This document shows positions 35,040 through 47,255 of a stretch of DNA of 64,000 bases, one piece after another. Below the pieces are notes generated by a model, which saw nothing but the letters and a program-made list of their open reading frames with translations, ran no database searches and was not told where the DNA came from. Numbering within the stretch: the first letter of the stretch is position 1; each line of letters starts with the position of its first letter. Source of the stretch: Hypomesus transpacificus (Eukaryota; Chordata; Actinopteri; Osmeriformes; Osmeridae). Both the position numbers and the translations under genes were made by a program. The stretch covers positions 17,775,462 through 17,839,461 of the forward strand of contig NC_061082.1 in NCBI RefSeq assembly GCF_021917145.1, written 5' to 3'.

Positions 35040-35458
35040 GTAGGCTTGGCAACTTTCTCAACTCCAAATGAGGGACACTTTCTTCCAGGTGCGCACACGC
35101 ACATGCACGCGCACCAACAGCTGACCAACATTAAAGGAAATCGCAAGCTTTCATTAGCCATAAACCTACTAATTTCAGTGTAATTTTGGCAAAGCACTAA
35201 TAGCTACTCGCTTGGATGTATTGTTCATAGTAATAGTCATTAACTATTACAAGTTTCTCCTTTTGACATACAATAACGCTCACCTCACCAGTGGCCAGTT
35301 CACACACACTGTCACAAACAAGCAACAACTGTGTCCCATAGCAACATTTGCGTGAGTTTTTGCGCGTTTACAGTAGCCTATTAGTCCGGTGAGGCTGTGA
35401 TTTTAATCTGGGACTGGAGCGATGTCCCGGACAACTCGGGACGGTTGGCAACCCTGGT
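35040..35458. mobile_element. About 420-bp insertion absent from the paralogous flank
   Basis: The paralog near 39095 runs GAACACGCGCAGTAACATAT. Here the same spot is split, with left end GGCTTGGCAAC and, inverted, right end GGGTTGCCAACCG. The similar inverted ends suggest a non-autonomous DNA transposon. No clear target duplication could be fixed. The interior has an alternating CACACGCACATGCACGCGCA tract. Confidence 0.55.
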
Positions 35459-35591
35459 AACATATACAATAAGTCCTGCTATTAAAATATTTTAAACAAG
35501 TGCAAAAAACATGAAATATCAATGTAGCACAGCAACACAGACTACAGAAAATCTAAACAGTACACAGCAAACACAATTCACCATACATACT

Positions 35592-35730
35592 GTCAGAGGT
35601 CTTCAACCCCGGTCCTCAGGGACCCCTTTCCTTTATGTTTTAGATGTTTGCCTGCTCCAACACACCTGATTCAAATGAGTGGGTCGTTTTCTAGCTCAGC
35701 AGAAGCCTGGTAACACCCATGTGTTTCCTC
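35592..35730. repeat. Dispersed fish repeat fragment
   Basis: It carries CCCCGGTCCTCAGGGACCCC and, shortly after, TGCTCCAACACACCTGATTC and AAATGAGTGGGTCGTT. This word order is that of a common teleost interspersed repeat, but I cannot name the family. It is absent from the 39.5 kb paralog. Confidence 0.5.
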
Positions 35731-36934
35731 CGCAGTATAAAACATGCTAAAAAGATGGCCAGGAGCCAGGACATTGGTGGGCACTGGAACTTGGCCCTCG
35801 GTTGCATTGAAATGGCTGGTCAGTGCACTTGTTTGGTCAGTGCACCTGGTTGCCCTTGGAGAAAGGATAGCAGGATGGGATGGATTGAAAATGATTAGTG
35901 CACAGTGCCCGTGATACAATGGGTGATTAAGATACCGGTGAGACACACCCACACCCACACAGACTCCTGAAATCATAGATAGTGCAGTGCCTGTGATACA
36001 GCTGGTGATGACATTTTTTTTCACTGGCTTTGGGGCCTCGATTTCTCAGATCACATATCGCAATTGAAATTCTCAGAAGTACATCATCTAGTCACTTATG
36101 CACATCATAAAAGCAATTTCTTATTATTTTAAACAAGCTGCCAATACTCTGGTACATTCATGCAACTTATTACGTAACCTAAATATGTTGAATTAGGCCT
36201 ACAATCATGACAACTGGCTCAACCATGTAATAACTTATATAATGAACTAAATGTACATGTTTGTGGGGGTAAGAATATTTAACAGAGAAACAATATAATA
36301 CATTTTGATCAACATGACATAATTTAAAATGTAGGAAACAGGAGACAATTGTAGTGCCGCATGTACAGTTCTACCTCAGGAGCGTTTGCAATGTTTACAT
36401 TTTTATATTTTCCTTTGTGCCATGCAGTGCTGTAAAATAGTCTTGTATTTTCTGCATCACATTGATGCAATTAAGACACCAACAACCGACCGAGGAAGCT
36501 AAATTCATACTTTTATGGGTCGCCATTTCCATGCCTCAAGAAACCGACTGAGGAGGCTAAAGTGGTAGAAACAGTGTTCTTGTCCTCTGCCTGTTGCAGT
36601 GTGACGGTGTAGTCATGTGTGTGAAATTCCATCAGCCCATGTAGGTAGTCGGTCGGAGCATTACATATGGTACATAATTATTTTATCATTTTAATATTTA
36701 GCACTATTTGATTTATAGAAAATTTACTAATGTACAATTTTATGTTTTAATGTAGATCTTTTAAATTACATTTATTTTATGTGACATTTGAGGCTAAGAC
36801 CCTCCCCGATGTGTCTCCAAGCGCGCACGTTCATCAGTCTGAAATAAACGGCTGATGAAACAGGTCGGTTAGGGTTGACACCGTATAGTTTCGGTTCTGT
36901 TAATGTGTATCAATGATGTTTTGAGATTTAATGC

Positions 36935-37142
36935 ACAAACTATTCAAATAGTGTTACCATCATCTCTGTTACAATGACACAATTTATGAGCACAGAGAAA
37001 ATGTAACAGTTGTTCCAAACTGAATATGTCAACAATGTTTACCGTTGCTATGAAGTCAGTGTGTCAAGGGTCCTGATGACAACTTGTAAACAGGACTGTG
37101 AGAAGCTTTAAACTGACACACGCAGCATGAGCAATCACATTT
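36935..37142 (+). promoter_or_regulatory. Conserved upstream block of the 37.2 kb receptor
   Basis: It is the second copy of the block at 32210-32433, with the same word order up to CTGACACACGCAGCATGAG and a few substitutions. The regulatory role is inferred. Confidence 0.4.
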
Positions 37143-37205
37143 GTGGAACGAGCCAAGCAGTGCATGTTCAAACATTTAAAACACTTTGTTCAAGATTTGG
37201 TATTG

Positions 37206-38141
37206 ATGGATAACACATCCACTGTATTTACTCTTTCTGGATTGGATATGACAATAGACTACAGAACAACACTGTTCTCTCTCACTCTAATGTGTTACTG
37301 TGTGATCATTATGGTAAATGTTGCTCTCATTTTGACTATAGTCCTGGATGAAAACCTTCATGAGCCCATGTACATGTTCCTGTGTAACTTGTGCATCAGT
37401 GGCCTGTTTGGGACTTCAGGATTCTACCCCAAGTTCCTTCTGGATCTACTGTATCATACTAATGTAATTTCTTATGCAGGATGTCTCATTCAAGCTTTTG
37501 TAATATATTCTTCTGCTTGTAGTGACTTTTCAATTCTAGCAGTGATGGCATATGACAGGTATGTGGCAATATGTAGACCACTGCAATATCATTCTGTTAT
37601 GACTAAGCAGTGGGTCACTCAGTTAGTCTCTTATCCCTGGCTATCTACATGCTGTTTATTCACTGCTGCTTGTACATTAACCAGTACAATGAGGTTGTGT
37701 GGATCCCATATAGACAGACTATACTGTGATAACTGGTCTATTGTTAAGTTATCTTGCACTTCAACCATTCCAAACAATATCATTGGATACATAATCCTAG
37801 TCTTCTATTTTGGTCATTTTATTTTCATTGTGTGTTCATATGTATATCTGATCAGATCAAGTGTAAAGTCTATTGAAAGCAAGGCAAAGTTCATGCAGAC
37901 CTGTATGCCACATTTTTTGTCATTATTTAATGTAACCGTTGCTTTGCTTTTTGATGTATTGTATATTCGATATGGTTCAAGAGATTTGCCACAAAGTCTT
38001 CAGAACTTTTTGGCAATAGAATTTCTTGTTGTCCCACCAATTCTTAACCCCTTAATTTATGGTCTTAAATTGACTCGGGTTCAAAACAGAATACTTCGTT
38101 TATGTACAAAAGGTGAAAAAAATCTAATGTCTTTAATGTAA
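37206..38141 (+). CDS. Olfactory receptor, 311 aa (MDNTSTV group)
   Basis: An intact sister of 32497-33432, with ATG at 37206. All family landmarks are present: NTS at residue 3, LHEPMY at 51-56, MAYDRYVAIC at 114-123, AKFMQTCMPH before TM6 and PPILNPLIYG in TM7. About a dozen residues differ from the sister. They include TIDY for TTDY, TNVI for SNVI at the top of TM3, AACT for AAYT in TM4, ILVF for AIVF in TM5 and YIRYG for YTRYG, mostly in or near helices where odorant contact is expected. The duplicated block is about 4.4 kb in the first copy (about 32.2-36.6 kb) and 3.6 kb in the second (about 36.9-40.5 kb). Confidence 0.95.
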   Translation: MDNTSTVFTLSGLDMTIDYRTTLFSLTLMCYCVIIMVNVALILTIVLDENLHEPMYMFLCNLCISGLFGTSGFYPKFLLDLLYHTNVISYAGCLIQAFVIYSSACSDFSILAVMAYDRYVAICRPLQYHSVMTKQWVTQLVSYPWLSTCCLFTAACTLTSTMRLCGSHIDRLYCDNWSIVKLSCTSTIPNNIIGYIILVFYFGHFIFIVCSYVYLIRSSVKSIESKAKFMQTCMPHFLSLFNVTVALLFDVLYIRYGSRDLPQSLQNFLAIEFLVVPPILNPLIYGLKLTRVQNRILRLCTKGEKNLMSLM

Positions 38142-40490
38142 AGTATATTTTCACTTCATAATTTGTAATGATGTACCCTGCATTACCAGGTTGTTGCTAA
38201 CTCTTTATCTAAAATAATTTTGTGAAAGCATCTACCTTGTCATTGTTTATCAGTTGAACTGTTTAGTTTCAAATGATTGTTCTTGCTGACTGTGCCAGCT
38301 GAAAAAAAGTCTGAATTTCAAGAGCTAGGCTCACTGACTGAGTTTAGGACGAGCGTTTAACAGCAAGCAAGCTGCCATTGTTTTTTACTGATAAATGTAC
38401 CACGTCTATGCTCTTAGACTTAGATGGGCTTAGATGTTTTAAGTAATAGATTTGCCTTTTTATATTCAGAATGACTGAAGGTTTTCTGGTGTAAATATAC
38501 ACACTATACATCTGTACTAGTTTTTTACTGAAATTAAATGATGAACTGGTAAAAAGATAAAGCACTAAAAATTACATTATTGGTACCAGAACATCATAAA
38601 GTTCCATTTCAACTTAAGTGTAACTGCCTTATCAAAAATGTGCTGTACTAGGAAATGCCATTCAAAATATTAAATGTACCGTATGTTTTTTAGCATTTAT
38701 CGTGTCTTTCTGGAATTGACACCAATGTTCCCATATGGCAGGTTGCAGAACGTTTTATGACCTCACATCTGTGTGAAATGTGTAATATCTGTGATAACAC
38801 CAGTTTGAACATGAGTGATCAGATTTGGTCAACTGCCTGTGGTTTAAATTGTGGTCAACATCATTTACTTGACAGTTTTTGAAATGTATCACTTCATTAC
38901 CGACATTTGTTTATTCAGGGCCCTGGGAGTCCATGAGAAAACTAAAAACGTAATGAACCCTGTCATTGTGCATTTTGTTAGATATATCTTATTTACATTT
39001 TAGTCATTTTAGCAGACGCTCTTATCCAGAGCGATCTTATATTGCTTCCTTAATTTCAGGGTGATTTGTTTCCCAAAAGTAAATTGTGAACACGCGCAGT
39101 AACATATACAATAAATCCTGCTATTAAAGTGCAACAACCTTGACATATCAATGTAGCACAGCAACACAGACTACAGAAAATGTAAACAGTACAGAGCAAA
39201 CACAATTCACCAAACATACTGTGCACATACAAAACATAACTACTTTGGAAACAGCATGAACCAAGAATACATTCAAAATCATGCATTTAACAGAAGGCAA
39301 AAACTGGTACATTCTTGAAATGATTTTAGACCTACTGTTAGGATGATGCCAATCTATCTCTATATGAACTGGGTGCGGAGTCAACAACATGACCTCATGA
39401 AGTAAGGAGAGAAGCCTCTTTCTTATAGAAATTCTGCATATCACCTAGTGAAATGGACCGTACAGTGAACTACACTTTCAGATTTTTTGAAGACCAAACA
39501 AGCCATGTACAGTAGCATATGGTACAGGGCCTTGGCGACTTGCACTATCACCTTCCTATCACTTTCCTCTCCAATATAAAACATGCTAAAAAGATGGCCA
39601 GGACATTGGTGAGCACTGGAACTTGGCCCTCGGTTGCGTTGAAATGGCTGGTCAGTGCACTTGGCTGGTCAGTGCACCCGGCTGCCCTTGTAGAAAGGAT
39701 AGCAGGATGGGAGGAAAGCACAGAGGGAATTTCGTCTTTATTAAAATTTGGATTGAAAACGATTAGTGCACAGTGCCCGTGATACAATGGGTGATTAAGA
39801 TACCGGTGAGACACCCACACCCACTCAGACTCCTGAAATCGTAGATAGCGCAGTGCCTGTGATGCAGCTGGGGATGACAGTTTTTTCACTGGCTTTGGGG
39901 CCTCCATTTCTCAGATCACATATCACAATTGAAATTCTCAAAAGTACATAATCTAGTCACTTATGCAAATCATAAAAGCAATTTCTTATTATTTTAAACA
40001 AATTGCTAATACTCTGGTACATTCATGCAAATTATTATGTAACCTAAATATGTTGAATTAGGCCTACAATCATGACAACTGGCTCAACTATGTAATGACT
40101 TGTGTAATGAACTAAATGTATATGTTTGTGGAGATAAGAATATGTAACAGAATACCAATATAGTACATTTTGATCAACATGACATAATTGAAAATGTAGG
40201 AAACCGGAGACAATTGTAGTGTTGCATGTATAGTAATGCCTCAGGAGTTTTTGCAATGTTTACATTCACATTTGTATATTTTCCTTCGTGCCATGCAATG
40301 CTGTAAAATAGTCTTGTATTTTCTGCATCACATTGATGCAAATAAGACACCAATAACCGACCGAGGAAGCTAAATTCATACTTTTTTCCCTGTCGTTTTC
40401 CCATTTGTGGGTCGCCATTTCCATGCCTCAAGAAACCGACTGAGGAGGCTGAAGTAGTAGAAACAGTGTTTTTGTCCTCTGCCTGTTGCA
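38142..40490. other. Duplicated 3' flank of the 37.2 kb receptor
   Basis: It is collinear with 34215-36600 apart from indels. A SINE tail lies at 38992-39037. Minus-strand frames at 39548-39907 and 40174-40626 are open but show no recognisable domain. Because the first is also partly open in the paralog, they are noted but not called as genes. Confidence 0.5.
38992..39037 (-). repeat. SINE tail fragment, antisense
   Basis: The words TTTACATTTTAGTCATTTTA and GCAGACGCTCTTATCCAGAG are the complement of the L2-type tail seen at 15243-15430 and 58205-58324. Confidence 0.65.
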
Positions 40491-41575
40491 GCTCATTTTG
40501 ACACTGACCGAGGAGCAGACCTGAATCATCAAGTTTCAGACCCTGTGAAGTGCCCGTGATGCAAACGTATTTGCAACTTGTCAATTCAAACGGTGTCCTT
40601 GTCCTTGTTTGATGATATCTAACCAAGCAATGGAAATTACATCCCTTTTGTCTTAATATAAGTTAAACCATGGTAAATTGTGTGTGTAGTCTATACAGGA
40701 GTGGTGGCCTGTTTTCACAGTCTATCGCGGAGTCTGCTTGTCTTTAATACGTTTTGTTATAGAAAGCGATGCACATTAAGGACAATTACATTTTCATAAA
40801 CCACTCATCAGAGTCAACTTCACACAGTGTAGCATGAGAACAGTGGCTTAGTGAGCTCAGGCCAACGCTGTGATGTTTATTTCTTGAGAGGTCCTCAGTG
40901 CCAGCTCATATGGTTGAAACTTTGCACACAACCGGGTTCTTGAGCTAATTGTTCCACAAAAACTTGGAACACACAGACAGAGATTCCTTGCATTATAGTA
41001 TAGATGTGGCCTGTTGCATGAGAAAGGGCATGAAATTGCATGAGAAATAGCTGATGAATATGCAATGAGGGAAGAAGAAAAGCACTTCTCTTATGTGCCA
41101 CAATCTCAAAATGAATCTTCCTCCTGACACCCATAATCTCTACCACCTTCTCCCTTTCAAACTTTGCGGAACCAACGCATACAATTCCAAAGTGGCAAAG
41201 GCCCAGAGCGTAACCCCTTTGACAGCTGTGTTACACAAGGGCGGAAACATCATCTCGCCTTGAGCGAAAACAAGTCACTTTTACTAGGGTGTAGGACAAC
41301 ATTTAGATAACGTTTTTACCTTCGAATTTAGTTTTGTTTAATCAGCTTCAATTACAAGTGTGCTTTATTTACCATTTCAACATAAACAGTATAGACAGTG
41401 TAATAAAATGTTGTTCCTTACAGGCCCACCATTCCACACTGCTAAAGGAAGCCACTTGTTTTATTTTTTATTTGTATTTTTTTACATATAATAAAAAGTC
41501 ATTAATAAGTGGTGGGAGGAAACTGTCCACTGTGCATATAGAGAGACGAGAATATGTCTGGGGGATAATTTACAG
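40491..41575. other. Intergenic DNA
   Basis: No gene or repeat is recognised. Open frames are short and lack domains. Confidence 0.4.
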
Positions 41576-41843
41576 CATAAAGGTGCAACATCTTACCAGT
41601 GTCTCTATAAGTGTTGTGATCACACTCCTGTGATCTCTTCACTGGAACCAACCGCCCAGCTCACAATACAGGTAGCTGCTCATTACATCTTGCATGTTGT
41701 AAAAAAAATGCTTTGTACTGAGCAAACATTTTACAGGTCCTATTTGTATAAAATATATTATTAAGTATGAGCTGTAACATACGTAGGGGAGACCTTATAA
41801 ACTATCTGGATTAATAAAACCCAATATATATTTTTTTTTTCAG
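41576..41843 (+). promoter_or_regulatory. TATA-like box, leader exon and 172-bp intron of the 41.8 kb receptor
   Basis: CATAAAG (41576) is TATA-like. A leader exon around 41605-41671 ends CTCACAATACAG|GTAGCT. The intron runs 41672-41843 and ends in a T-run plus CAG, followed by AT and then the ATG. The exon end aligns with that before 46171 (CACACAAAACAG|GTATGT), including the GGAACCA word upstream, so the structure is conserved between paralogs. Confidence 0.6.
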
Positions 41844-41845
41844 AT

Positions 41846-42799
41846 ATGACTTTGGAGAATAATGTATCTGTCATTACAGTGTTTACTCTTTCTGGGTTGG
41901 GTGAGACAGTGGACTACAGAACCACTCTCTTCTCTCTTACTTTACTGTATTACATTGTGATTATACTTGTAAATGTTGCTCTCATTTTGACGATAGTCCT
42001 GGATGAAAACCTCCATGAGCCCATGTACATCTTCCTGTGTAACTTGTGCATCAGTGGACTTTTAGGGACTGCAGGATTCTACCCCAAGTTCCTACTAGAT
42101 CTACTGTCTTTTCATCAGGTAATTTCTTATGCAGGGTGTTTCATTCAAGCATTTGTAATATATTCTTCAGCTTGTGGAGACTTTTCTATTCTAGCAGTGA
42201 TGGCTTATGACAGGTATGTGGCAATCTGTACACCACTGGAGTATCACTCTGTTATGACTAAACAGAGGGTCACTCAGTTAGCATTTTATCCATGGATTAT
42301 AAATTTTTCTTTCTTCACTATTTCTTTTACAATGACTAGTACCCTAAAGCTCTGTGGAGCATACATAGAAAGACTCTACTGTTCAAACTGGTCTATCGTT
42401 AAGCTGTCTTGCACTTCAACCGTCCCAAATGACATAATTGGATATATAATGATATTTTTCTATTTTGGACATTTTATTTTCATTCTGTGTACATATACCT
42501 ATCTGGTCAAATCATGTCTTAAGTCCATCGAGGACAGGGGAAAGTTCATGCAGACTTGCATGCCACATTTAATCTCATTATTCAATGTTTCAATTGCCTT
42601 GTTTTTTGATGTTTTGAATAATCGATACAGTTCAACACATTTACCACAAAGCTTTCAAAACTTCATGGCAATAGAATTCCTTGTTGTCCCTCCGATTTTA
42701 AACCCTGTCATTTATGGTCTTAAACTAACTCAGCTTCGAAACAGAATTCTGAGAGGATTCATGAACGGTGAAATAAAGTCAATTTCTCTAAGTAAGTAA
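41846..42799 (+). CDS. Olfactory receptor, 317 aa (LGETVDYRTT pair)
   Basis: An intact receptor starting MTLENNVSVITVFTLSGLGE directly after the acceptor CAG|AT. NVS glycosylation is at residue 6, LHEPMY at 56-61, SYAGCFIQAFVIY in TM3, and MAYDRYVAICTPLEYH at 119-133, with T where most have R after the cysteine. GKFMQTCMPH precedes TM6 and PPILNPVIYG is in TM7. The tail GFMNGE after TM7 is shared with its neighbour at 46171. The pair is separated from the others by its own promoter and intron style. Confidence 0.95.
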   Translation: MTLENNVSVITVFTLSGLGETVDYRTTLFSLTLLYYIVIILVNVALILTIVLDENLHEPMYIFLCNLCISGLLGTAGFYPKFLLDLLSFHQVISYAGCFIQAFVIYSSACGDFSILAVMAYDRYVAICTPLEYHSVMTKQRVTQLAFYPWIINFSFFTISFTMTSTLKLCGAYIERLYCSNWSIVKLSCTSTVPNDIIGYIMIFFYFGHFIFILCTYTYLVKSCLKSIEDRGKFMQTCMPHLISLFNVSIALFFDVLNNRYSSTHLPQSFQNFMAIEFLVVPPILNPVIYGLKLTQLRNRILRGFMNGEIKSISLSK

Positions 42800-44317
42800 A
42801 TTATCATATCTAGGTAGTTTAGCTGTTCAGCACATTTTCTAATTATGCCACATATTTTATATCACAGTAATCTAGACGCCAATCACACACGTATTAGATG
42901 TATACCTGAGATATGTATATACAGTATATGATGACGACGACTCAAGTTTGAATTTGAGTAATCAACATGAGTTAGCTTCCTGTGGGATAAAGTATGGTGT
43001 CAAAAATGGTTTTGACCAGTTCTCACATTTGGCACTTGATTTAGTTGAAGTACTGAGTTTGTTTTAGAGGGCCCTGTCATCATCACAGCCCCTGTATTCA
43101 TGTTTGCTTCCCTTGCCAATCTTTGTTGGATAATTTGTCTGTTTTTGGTGTTTTGGTCCAAATGTAATAAATCTTGGTATGTTTTCACCCCGTTGCCTGA
43201 GCTCCTCTGCATTTAAGGCCACTCAGTGCTGTGTCAGTGCATCACAGACAGAAACGGCATACAGAATGCAGCAAATGTCACACTGAAAACCATACAGAAG
43301 TTACTGTGCATTAAAAAGGTGGAGGCAAAAACCAGCCAAGTTGTTGAACTAGGTTTTCAAACCTATCGAAATTAATCAAAAAGACCACCAACTAGTTTCA
43401 GCTTTGCTTCAACAATCACTGTAGTATTCATTGAAAAACTACAATTGTAAGACTCATAGAAACTAACTACTGCATACGGAATGGGTTTCACAAGAAACCA
43501 AAGAGTCAAGGATAGGTTTCCTGTTTTGTGAGGAAGCCGTCAATAGAGGTAGAGCATGGGTTAGCTTTTGTCAAACACCACATTAGTTTTGGATAAATTC
43601 TGGCATCAGCAGCTAACGTGAGCAAGAAAGCTACCCACATGAACAAATAGTTATATGCCCAGCTTGCTTTAGTAGAGGCTACTGACAAAGTTATTCAGGA
43701 AATTGTGAAATATGGAAATGTACAAGAGAAGGCACATTCGGTCTAACTGGAAAAACAGGGACTGTATCACAGTCTGAAAAAGATGACAATGAAAATTACG
43801 ATAGCAGAAGATTGTCTGAGCGATGGAGCCTTAGATAACTCACATAGACACTGCACTAGTACAACTTGTGGGTGTTAAAGTTGAAGTATATTCACGATAC
43901 ATTCACACCTCATAACTACTCAATTTTGGGGTCTGAATGTGTCTGTATGAGCTTGCTTTAACAATGTGTCATGTCACCACAATTAAGTGTCAGAGTAGCT
44001 TGGCAGTATCGTTTTCATCCTCACATTCCCCATACCAGACCTTTACCAGTAAAGGCCCTTTACCTACGAATATAACAGTCATAAACGTTGTTTCAGTTAG
44101 CTACAAGGTCAAATATCTAACAACTTAACAGGCCTGTTGAGCTATGTTTACACTGTACATTTCAAATGTATGGGTATGATAGTAGATTATCCCGTATGTT
44201 TCCGGCTAATATTAGACAGCCCTGGCATGAATGTGTACATATATCCAACTTGAAGTCTATTTCAGGTCTATATATTTGTGACATAAGCAACACAAATCTT
44301 AGAAGCAAGATGGCGTA
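42800..44317. other. Intergenic DNA
   Basis: AT-rich, with no gene and no repeat I can name. Some short open frames have no domains. Confidence 0.4.
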
Positions 44318-44685
44318 CAGTCATGGCCGAAATTGTTGGCACCCCAGAAATCTTTCTGGAAAATCAAGTATTTCTCACAGAAAAGTTTTGCAGTAACACA
44401 TGTTTTGCTATACACATGTTTATTCCCTTTGTGTGTATTGGAACAAAACAAAAAAAGGGAGGAAAAAAAGCAAATTGGACATAATGTCACACAAAATTCA
44501 AAAAATGGGCTGGTCAAAATTCTTGGCACCCTTTCAAAATTGTGGATAAATAAGATTGTTTCAAGCATGTGGTGCTCCTTTCACCTGGGGCAAGTAACAG
44601 GTGTGGGCAATATAAAAATCACACCTGAGAGCAGATAAAAAGGAGAGAAGTTCACTTAGCTTTGATTGTGTGTGCCACACTAAGC

Positions 44686-45535
<850 letters not shown>

Positions 45536-45546
45536 TGGGGTGCCAA

Positions 45547-45738
45547 TGTAGCCTGTGTATGGTGAAACTCACTCCTCAAGTATGTTACAGGCCACCCGCG
45601 TCACTATTGCTAGCTTTTCGTTGGCGTAGTTGGTAGTGGTGGCGCTTGGGAGGTCAGAGGTGGTGAGTTCGACTCCTGGTCGGAGCGGACAGTGGCCCAT
45701 ATACCTCTGACGGAACTTGCAAGACCACGTCTGTTACA
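45547..45738. mobile_element. 192-bp insertion with tRNA-like promoter boxes
   Basis: It sits in the right terminal repeat of the Tc1-like copy, between CCAA words (45543-45546 and 45739-45742) that may be a target duplication. It contains TGGCGTAGTTGG, a full A-box match (45622-45633), and GAGTTCGACTCC, a near-full B box (about 45665). No clean cloverleaf forms, so it looks like a tRNA-derived SINE head or similar, not a working tRNA. Confidence 0.55.
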
Positions 45739-45902
45739 CCAACAATTTCAGCCATGACTGTGTAATCATTGTTCTGTAACACTTTCAACTTTGGTATAAT
45801 TTGTTTACCAAGAGTTGACTTAAACATAGGACTATACATTTCGTATTCTCTCATTAGGTCATGTCAACAGAGCATCCTCTAAGGCTTTGTGAGTTGCCGC
45901 TG

Positions 45903-46168
45903 TATAAAACTACCACATCTATCAGTGCCTACAGTGTTGTAAAGTGCAAAGTGTAGTGATCGCACAGGTCCGGTCTATGGAACCACCCAGCACACAAAAC
46001 AGGTATGTGCTTTCTCTCATGTTTTATATACATGTTTTATAAGGAGAAAATGTTTTCATGTTTATATTATTCAACGCTTTAATTTCTTCATATTATGGTG
46101 ACAAAACCATATACATTGTATATATAAAACAAAACAATAATGAGTGAACATTTTGTCTTTCTTCCCAG
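45903..46168 (+). promoter_or_regulatory. TATA box, leader exon and 166-bp intron of the 46.2 kb receptor
   Basis: TATAAAA at 45903-45909 is a strong TATA box. The leader exon, about 45935-46002, contains GGAACCACCCAGCACACAAA and ends ACAG|GTATGT. The intron runs 46003-46168 and ends TTTCTTCCCAG, followed by AT and then the ATG. It matches the structure before 41846. Confidence 0.65.
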
Positions 46169-46170
46169 AT

Positions 46171-47133
46171 ATGATTTTGGATGATAATGTCTCCATCATT
46201 TCAGTGTTTACTCTTTCTGGGTTGGGTGAGACAATGGAATACAGAACCACTCTCTTTTCTCTCACTTTGTTGTATTACATTGTGATTATTATGGTAAATG
46301 TTGCCCTAATTTTGACTATAATTTTGGACGGAAATCTCCATCAACCCATGTACATCTTCTTGTGTAACTTGTGCATCAGTGGACTTTTTGGTACTGCAGG
46401 ATTCTATCCCAAGTTCCTGCTGGATTTGTTGTCCTATCATCATGTCATCTCTTATGCAGGATGTCTGTTTCAAGCTTTTGTAATATATTCTTCAGCCTGT
46501 AGTGACTTTGCTATTCTGTCAGTGATGGCTTATGACAGGTATGTAGCAATCTGTAGACCACTGGAGTATCACTCTGTTATGACTAAACAGAGGGTCACTC
46601 AGTTAGCATTTTATCCATGGATTTTGACTTTTTCTTTATTTACTATTGCTGTTACAATTACCATTCAAATGAAACTATGTCAAACTCATATTGAAAGACT
46701 TTACTGTTCAAACTGGTCTGTGGTTAAGCTCTCTTGTAGTTTAACCATACCAGATTACATTGTTGGATACATAATCATACTTTCTTCAATTGGACATTTT
46801 ATTTTCATTCTATGTTCATATACCTATCTGGTCAGATTATGTCTGGAGTCCATCAAAGACAGGGTAAAGTTCATGCAGACCTGCATGCCACATTTACTGT
46901 CATTATTCAATGTTTCCCTTGCTTTGCTTTTTGATGTTCTGAACAATCGATACGGTTCTAGAAATTTACCACAGAGTCTTCAGAACTTTATGGCAATAGA
47001 ATTCCTTGTTGTCCCTCCAATTCTAAACCCTGTCATTTATGGTCTTAAACTGACTCAGCTTCGAAACAGAATTCTGAGAGGATTTATGAATGGGAAAAAA
47101 CTGTCAATGTTCCAGATAAATGACACTGGCTAA
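46171..47133 (+). CDS. Olfactory receptor, 320 aa (LGETMEYRTT pair)
   Basis: An intact receptor. I start at MILDDNVSIISVFTLSGLGE (46171), two bases after a clear acceptor; a reading start further upstream would lie inside the intron. NVS is at residue 6. The usually strict LHEPMY is LHQPMY here, TM3 has SYAGCLFQAFVIY, and MAYDRYVAICRPLEYH spans 119-133. VKFMQTCMPH precedes TM6 and PPILNPVIYG is in TM7. It shares the GFMNG tail with its neighbour at 41846, but TM4, TM5 and the connecting loop differ a good deal, consistent with divergence of the odorant pocket. Confidence 0.95.
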   Translation: MILDDNVSIISVFTLSGLGETMEYRTTLFSLTLLYYIVIIMVNVALILTIILDGNLHQPMYIFLCNLCISGLFGTAGFYPKFLLDLLSYHHVISYAGCLFQAFVIYSSACSDFAILSVMAYDRYVAICRPLEYHSVMTKQRVTQLAFYPWILTFSLFTIAVTITIQMKLCQTHIERLYCSNWSVVKLSCSLTIPDYIVGYIIILSSIGHFIFILCSYTYLVRLCLESIKDRVKFMQTCMPHLLSLFNVSLALLFDVLNNRYGSRNLPQSLQNFMAIEFLVVPPILNPVIYGLKLTQLRNRILRGFMNGKKLSMFQINDTG

Positions 47134-47255
47134 GAAGTTTAGAAAAATTGAATAACCTATAAAAATGTATTGTAACTTTAACCATTTGTAAAACTTGTAA
47201 CTGCAACCTGCTTCAGTCTCTAAATATCTGAAAGTTAATACATTAGTATAAAATA

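Larger units (their letters stand above)
33433..36600. other. 3' flank of the 32.5 kb receptor, duplicated after the 37.2 kb gene
   Basis: 34215-35030 and 35459-36600 are collinear with 38250-39100 and 39100-40490. 33500-34210 has no counterpart there and holds a direct repeat. Open frames on the minus strand near 35671-36024 and 39548-39907 share the words SHRYLNHPLYHGHCALI and TSHFNATEGQVPV, but I recognise no domain. 36600-36900 is unique. Confidence 0.55.

Noticed and set aside
40895-41146. 83-codon minus-strand frame
   Set aside because: No domain, no paralog and no codon signal visible.
45620-45690. tRNA gene
   Set aside because: A and B boxes are present, but no acceptor stem or cloverleaf pairs up.
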